A stretch of DNA of 16,603 nucleotides from Candidatus Firestoneibacteriota bacterium (lineage in GTDB: Bacteria; Oederibacteriota; JAAXVQ01; JAUVAV01). Position 1 is the stretch's first letter, and every line of letters begins with the position of its first letter. The position numbers were made by a program, and so were the translations under genes. Below are positions 13,584 through 16,603 of this stretch, piece after piece. Under the pieces are notes generated by a model. That model was not told the origin of the DNA and made no database searches. It saw only the letters and a program-made list of their open reading frames with translations. The stretch lies in NCBI GenBank assembly GCA_030635415.1, contig DAOVYW010000027.1:1-16603 (forward strand), given 5' to 3'.

Positions 13584-14747
13584 TCACCCTAAAGCCAAAA
13601 TAACAATAGTCTCATTATGAAAACAGGAGGGATTGGTTTTTATGCCTTCCATGGCGGCAATCTCGCCATAAGTATAGAATCCCGCCACGGGAACATCCTT
13701 CCCCATAATATCACGAACAAGCGTGATCTCCTCACCGGCCCGCGGTCCTAAAAGTCGGTGCCGGGCTACGCAATTAAAGATCAAAACCAACCGGGGTAAA
13801 CGTCCCTGCATTTGAGACAAAGCTTCCATCGCCGCTATACGCGCCGCTTGGAGCGCTCCTTCCACGCTGCCGATCATGAGCCGGACTTCGGCGCCCTCAG
13901 GCACTCCGGCCGCGAATTTAATCGAACCGTCATTTTCCATGGTCAGGGGAGCACGCAGCAGTAATTCCCCGGAATCCGGAACCGCCTGGCCCAGCGGATA
14001 GTATACGGCCAGCCGGCCGAGGGGTTCGGTACGCAACCGCTCGGTATATTCGCCGAAATATTCTTCGTATAATCTAATGGCAGGCAGACCGTTTATTTCC
14101 AGCAAGCGGTTGCTTTCCGATTTAGTAACATGCACCCGCATTCCAATCGGCTCCCAGCCGTGCCGGACACCAATACCGAAGTGAAATCCCCCCTTCAGGC
14201 TGGCGGCTACCACGGTCCCGGAATGGATTGAGCCGTCCAGATACTCAAAAGTTATATTGAACAGGTTGTCATCCCCGGCCGCACCGCCGATCAAGGGGAT
14301 ATTATTACCGATCTCTTCTTGCAGTCCGCGAACCACGGCCGCACCGTCACCGGCTAATCCATCACTTAACATTAACACCGCCCGGCAATCCTTCCCGGCC
14401 AGCTTACGTCCTATAATCTTACCGGCTGCCAGGGCATTGGCCGCAATATCACCTCCGATTTCCAATTTCGCCTTAAGGCCGGACAAAGCGACTAAAGCTA
14501 CGGATTTCGTATCCGGCCCCAGGGTATATATCTCACCAGCCGTACTGCATCCGATCAGCGGCACTCCGGGATAAAACCTCCGAACGGTCTCCAAAACCTC
14601 CTGTTGATTATATACAACACTCACGAATAATATTAATAAATCCGGCATGACCGTTCCCAAGGCTTGCCGGCATTCTTCCGCCGCCGCTTGTCCGGCTAGG
14701 GCGCTTTCCGGATTTTTACCTTTACCGACCGCGCATTTCAAGGACAT
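13584..14747 (-). CDS. FIST-domain sensory protein (FIST_N + FIST_C)
   Basis: A stand-alone FIST protein of 387 residues. FIST is a sensory domain found with kinases, cyclases and chemoreceptors, thought to bind small ligands such as amino acids. FIST_N spans roughly residues 30-225, with the signature segments IGCSTAGEI (65-73), LMLSDGLAGDG and IGGAAGDD. FIST_C covers ~235-370 and includes ILIFNCVARHRLLG-type residues followed by PVAGFYTYGEIA near the end. No membrane segment is present. The ATG at 14747 has AAGGTGG 6 bases upstream, a good ribosome binding site. It is the first gene of a run followed by a PAS-GAF kinase, CcdA-like, a second kinase and pgeF; a candidate promoter lies at 14772-14801. 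It most likely supplies the input to one or both kinases as a separate subunit (inference from context). Confidence 0.9.
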   Translation of the reverse strand: MSLKCAVGKGKNPESALAGQAAAEECRQALGTVMPDLLILFVSVVYNQQEVLETVRRFYPGVPLIGCSTAGEIYTLGPDTKSVALVALSGLKAKLEIGGDIAANALAAGKIIGRKLAGKDCRAVLMLSDGLAGDGAAVVRGLQEEIGNNIPLIGGAAGDDNLFNITFEYLDGSIHSGTVVAASLKGGFHFGIGVRHGWEPIGMRVHVTKSESNRLLEINGLPAIRLYEEYFGEYTERLRTEPLGRLAVYYPLGQAVPDSGELLLRAPLTMENDGSIKFAAGVPEGAEVRLMIGSVEGALQAARIAAMEALSQMQGRLPRLVLIFNCVARHRLLGPRAGEEITLVRDIMGKDVPVAGFYTYGEIAAMEGIKTNPSCFHNETIVILALG

Positions 14748-14771
14748 GAAAAACCACCTTAGATAATGACT

Positions 14772-14801
14772 ATTTTACTATATTTTCCCCTAATGCGCCA
14801 A
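14772..14801 (-). promoter_or_regulatory. Candidate sigma70 promoter for FIST-kinase operon
   Basis: On the minus strand, TTGGCG (14796-14801; 4 of 6) and TAAAAT (14772-14777; 5 of 6) are separated by 18 bases. The predicted start is around 14765, giving a leader of about 18 bases that contains the AAGGTGG ribosome binding site. The spacing and position are sensible, but the -35 box is weak. Confidence 0.45.
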
Positions 14802-14827
14802 ATACCTTTTTTGATCACGTGCGGTGA

Positions 14828-14855
14828 GTAGGAGCGTTTAATTAAACGCCCCTAC
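14828..14855. repeat. 28-bp palindrome, copy B
   Basis: This 28-base palindrome is the exact reverse complement of 736-763. It lies in the gap between the toxin-antitoxin genes and the FIST gene (14748-14956), which otherwise holds only the promoter at 14772-14801 and a repeat fragment at 14901-14920. Its symmetry could let it act on transcripts in either direction. Confidence 0.75.
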
Positions 14856-14900
14856 ATCTTATTCTGCCATTCCCGGCACCCGCGGGTACGGGTAAATCCA

Positions 14901-14920
14901 CGGGCCGGCATGCCCTTCGG
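14901..14920. repeat. Fragment of the GGCCGGC repeat family
   Basis: The bases cgggccggca followed by cccttcgg match the left end of the palindromic repeat at 6820-6838, with differences at two bases between those segments. The right arm (gccggcccctac) is absent here, so this is a degenerate or truncated copy. Confidence 0.4.
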
Positions 14921-14956
14921 CAAACTCTGGATAAAGAAACCGGTCTCTGCACTATT

Positions 14957-15238
14957 CTATCTTTTGGTTTCCACTAGACGTCCTGTGACAAATCTGTGCA
15001 AAATGCTGGACATGAGTGTTTGGTAGGGGATTCCATCTTCAATGGCAAAGGTTTGAAGACGTTCAATATCTTTGGACGATATCCTGATATTCACCCTCCT
15101 ATCCTTTTTCAAAGTGTTTCTGGCATATTGCTGATGTTCCATGGTTTCACGCTTTAAGTTTTTAGCTGGTTTCCATTCGCCTTTTTCAAAAGACTTCAAA
15201 ATCACACTTTCTTCTTTATCTAATTTAAGTTTTTTCAT
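14957..15238 (-). CDS. CopG/ribbon-helix-helix antitoxin of a BrnT/BrnA-like pair
   Basis: A 93-residue protein whose C-terminal half fits the CopG-type antitoxin family (COG5304-like, BrnA-like): RVNIRISSKDIERLQTFAIEDGIPYQTLMSSILHRFV (residues ~48-84) is a short beta strand followed by two helices, the ribbon-helix-helix DNA-binding unit. The N-terminal half is charged, with Lys and Glu in plenty, and would bind the toxin. It should neutralise the upstream toxin and repress the shared promoter. Its ATG overlaps the toxin stop by 4 bases (15235-15238), the tight toxin-first coupling typical of brnTA pairs. I know this antitoxin type mostly from annotation patterns, so the family name is moderately sure and the pair's activity is untested. 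Confidence 0.75.
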   Translation of the reverse strand: MKKLKLDKEESVILKSFEKGEWKPAKNLKRETMEHQQYARNTLKKDRRVNIRISSKDIERLQTFAIEDGIPYQTLMSSILHRFVTGRLVETKR

Positions 15239-15513
15239 GATTTGCCTCCTAAATAATCTCTGGTAGCTTTCCTGCTGGGGATTATAGTTTTAAGGAACTT
15301 CCCTTCCGGGTTTTCTATAAACGGAACGAGATAGGCATAACCCGCAACGCCAACAACCAGAATCTTCTGCCCGGAATATTTCCCCTTGTTGGGATGATCT
15401 ACAATCGCAAGAACATCTCCTCTTTCAATATGGAGCACAATTTGCTCAAACCCAATGCCGCGATCAGCCTTAAGCCTTTCGTTCTTTTTTTCATTCCAGC
15501 TATAATAGTCCAT
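15235..15513 (-). CDS. BrnT/DUF497-like toxin of a toxin-antitoxin pair
   Basis: A 92-residue basic protein resembling BrnT/DUF497-type toxins, a RelE-like fold predicted to act as an mRNA endonuclease. The family-like features are the opening YYSWNEKKNERLKADRGIGFEQIV (DUF497 starts with a W-[DN]-x-x-K-N motif and a G[IV]xFE segment) and the ending FLKTIIPSRKATRDYLG with basic residues. The central GYAYLVPFIEN segment is characteristic of a sub-branch I recognise mainly from annotated relatives. The antitoxin follows with a 4-base overlap. There is no ribosome binding site before the ATG; the -10-like box at 15520-15525 places transcription at the start codon, so the message may be leaderless. 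It sits in an AT-richer accessory stretch next to a methyltransferase remnant. An alternative is a non-toxic paralogue; activity is inferred. Confidence 0.72.
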   Translation of the reverse strand: MDYYSWNEKKNERLKADRGIGFEQIVLHIERGDVLAIVDHPNKGKYSGQKILVVGVAGYAYLVPFIENPEGKFLKTIIPSRKATRDYLGGKS

Positions 15514-15519
15514 AAAAAA

Positions 15520-15548
15520 ATAATATCACAATGTGTGCCTAACAGCAA
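15520..15548 (-). promoter_or_regulatory. Candidate promoter for the toxin-antitoxin pair
   Basis: On the minus strand, TTGCTG (15543-15548; 3 of 6) and TATTAT (15520-15525; 5 of 6) are 17 bases apart. The toxin ATG begins 7 bases past the -10 box, the distance expected for a transcription start, so the mRNA would begin at the A of the start codon. Confidence 0.4.
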
Positions 15549-15588
15549 TAATTTTACTACTGCGCTGACGCATGAGTTTTAATGAATT

Positions 15589-15622
15589 TGTAGAGATTTC
15601 TCGGCTTCGCCTCGAAATGACA
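15589..15622. repeat. Intergenic stem-loop repeat
   Basis: The sequence from tgtagag to aatgaca contains the symmetrical hairpin atttc-tc-ggc-ttc-gcc-tc-gaaat (15596-15618), with two stems separated by a 2-by-2 internal loop. Repeats of this type (ending CGAAATGACA) are common dispersed intergenic sequences in bacteria. It lies between the 116-residue gene and the toxin gene and may also end the upstream transcript. Confidence 0.5.
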
Positions 15623-15667
15623 AGCTCAGGGATTCTTTCCGCAATAGAAACCAACTAATCAGTTACC

Positions 15668-16018
15668 TCATTCTTTCCATTCTGATGGAAAATTATCAAA
15701 CTGTTTCTTATTGCGAGGACTGCCGTGAAAATAATGAATTTCATTAGATGCAGGATGTACCTTAAATATTGTATCTCTATAATTTAATTGTTTGTTTCCT
15801 ACACAGTATGTTGTGCATGAGGTAAGATGGTACAATGCTTCTTCTTGAGAATTATACTCGTCCGGATCACGATTTTGCCCGTCCAGCTTTTTTGTTATTT
15901 CTTCAAAAATATCAACTGAATTTTTCCCATAATGTTTTTCTGCTGTAGCATCCATAGAGAAACTCGTAATGGTGTTATCATTAAAGGTTACGGGATTTAA
16001 CAAAGTTTTTTTCATCAT
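15668..16018 (-). CDS. Unrecognised 116-residue protein
   Basis: I do not recognise this family. The protein is soluble-looking, acidic to neutral, with no signal peptide or membrane segment. It contains the stretch ALYHLTSCTTYCVGNKQLNYRD (Cys-x-x-x-Cys spacing) and ends with HYFHGSPRNKKQFDNFPSEW. It begins ATGATG, with a GGGG run about 12 bases upstream as a weak ribosome binding site, and starts 25 bases after the methyltransferase fragment's stop, so the two are probably cotranscribed. Base composition is distinctly AT-rich compared with the metabolic genes, in line with an acquired accessory region. Homology-free function assignment is not possible. Confidence 0.6.
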   Translation of the reverse strand: MMKKTLLNPVTFNDNTITSFSMDATAEKHYGKNSVDIFEEITKKLDGQNRDPDEYNSQEEALYHLTSCTTYCVGNKQLNYRDTIFKVHPASNEIHYFHGSPRNKKQFDNFPSEWKE

Positions 16019-16043
16019 CTTTTCAGCCCCATAATAAAATCTC

Positions 16044-16505
16044 TTATTGAACTTGATAGACTTTCAATATTTCATCTCCATAGTGATTGATCACTTTTAT
16101 CGCGATTTTGCCCTTCTTGGGTAGATCAAAGGGACGGCTCTTTGTAGCGTACAATGATGACCATGCCGCCTCATCTATTTCAGCACGCATGGCACGCTTC
16201 AGCTTTTTGTAAGGCTCATCCGCACCGCAGAAGTAGGCGTGACGCACAAAAAAGCTTTCGCCGTTATAATCCGTATCAATAAACCAGCAGGCTATGTCAT
16301 CGGTTGCATGACTGCGAATCTGGCCGGTGGTGGGATCGTAAATGTCCAAGCCTTTGATCTCCACCACATATTTGTCGTCTTTCTGCTTAGATATCTTTAC
16401 GTCCGGTTCGCCGAAAATCATGAACAGGTTGCCGGCGCCGGTTTTTTTCAAAAGTTCATCTCCCATAGCAAGATCCGGGTTCATGCGCGCCATCAGAGTG
16501 GGCAT
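16044..16505 (-). CDS. C-terminal fragment of a Mod-like adenine-specific DNA methyltransferase
   Basis: The 153 residues resemble, from memory of the family, only the C-terminal end of large site-specific adenine DNA methyltransferases of the type III Mod kind (COG2189): RMNPDLAMGDELLKKTGAGNLFMIFGEPD near the start, then VEIKGLDIYDPTTGQIRSHATDDIACWFIDT, and a final VKVINHYGDEILKVY. The catalytic motifs (DPPY and FxGxG), which should lie several hundred residues earlier, are absent. The reading frame is closed upstream by TAA at 16518-16520, yet AAAGGAGA lies 7-8 bases before this ATG, so the piece looks translatable. Either it is the remnant of a methyltransferase broken by recombination next to a DUF5131-like gene, or a split-out domain. 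It cannot methylate DNA by itself. The 116-residue gene follows 25 bases on. Confidence 0.65.
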   Translation of the reverse strand: MPTLMARMNPDLAMGDELLKKTGAGNLFMIFGEPDVKISKQKDDKYVVEIKGLDIYDPTTGQIRSHATDDIACWFIDTDYNGESFFVRHAYFCGADEPYKKLKRAMRAEIDEAAWSSLYATKSRPFDLPKKGKIAIKVINHYGDEILKVYQVQ

Positions 16506-16517
16506 TCCTATTCTCCT

Positions 16518-16601
16518 TTATAATCCGGCCATCACTGGTTGCAAACTCTCTTGCTGATCTCTGTGGGTTTCCGGCATTTCATCCCAGGTGCGGCCTTCAA
16601 G
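16518..16601 (-). CDS. C-terminal end of a possible DUF5131 (phage Gp37/Gp68-like) protein, cut by window edge
   Basis: An open frame enters from the right edge and ends at TAA (16518-16520). The 27 visible residues begin LEGRTWDEMPE, and the Gly-Arg-Thr-Trp-Asp-Glu-Met-Pro stretch resembles the extreme C-terminus of DUF5131 proteins, a radical-SAM-like family often found in phages and mobile regions. Only this tail is visible, so the call is tentative. It is in the same frame as the methyltransferase fragment that follows 12 bases later. Confidence 0.4.
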   Translation of the reverse strand, partial: LEGRTWDEMPETHRDQQESLQPVMAGL

Positions 16602-16603
16602 TA

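Overview
This is bacterial DNA of moderate GC content. All 17 genes or gene fragments I can support lie on the minus strand, so transcription runs from the right end of the window to the left. The sequence does not name the organism. The free-living-type metabolism, the many short GC-rich palindromes between operons and the large MFS/spermidine-synthase/TPR fusion would fit an environmental, possibly uncultivated lineage; that is only an impression. No rRNA, tRNA, CRISPR array or transposase was seen.

Right end (about 14.9-16.6 kb), accessory-looking and AT-richer: the tail of a possible DUF5131 (phage Gp37/Gp68-like) protein cut by the window edge, a 153-residue C-terminal piece of a Mod-like adenine DNA methyltransferase with its own ribosome binding site, an unrecognised 116-residue protein, and a BrnT/BrnA-like toxin-antitoxin pair.

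Signalling block (9.2-14.75 kb): a promoter-like site precedes FIST sensor protein, PAS-GAF histidine kinase, CcdA-like thiol transporter, a second soluble histidine kinase and pgeF/ylmD. The genes overlap or nearly touch, which suggests one operon. No response regulator is in the window.

Housekeeping block (6.9-9.1 kb): yggS, proC, yggT and a DUF167 gene are tightly packed behind a strong consensus promoter so close to the yggS start codon that the message would be nearly leaderless.

Nucleoside / S-adenosylmethionine by-product block (0.8-6.7 kb): a PNP/MTA-phosphorylase-type enzyme, an MtnA-family protein, a membrane protein with a spermidine-synthase-like domain, and a HAD phosphatase. 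By names alone this resembles polyamine synthesis plus methylthioadenosine salvage. However, the MtnA homologue lacks the catalytic cysteine and other conserved residues, and the spermidine-synthase domain lacks the usual catalytic aspartate motif. The block may therefore do something other than textbook methionine salvage. A stand-alone PaaI-type thioesterase closes the left end.

Most gaps between transcription units hold palindromic repeats. These include a 28-bp palindrome present twice as exact reverse complements, a 34-bp element present twice as exact direct copies just downstream of stop codons, and several GTAGGGGC-type hairpins.
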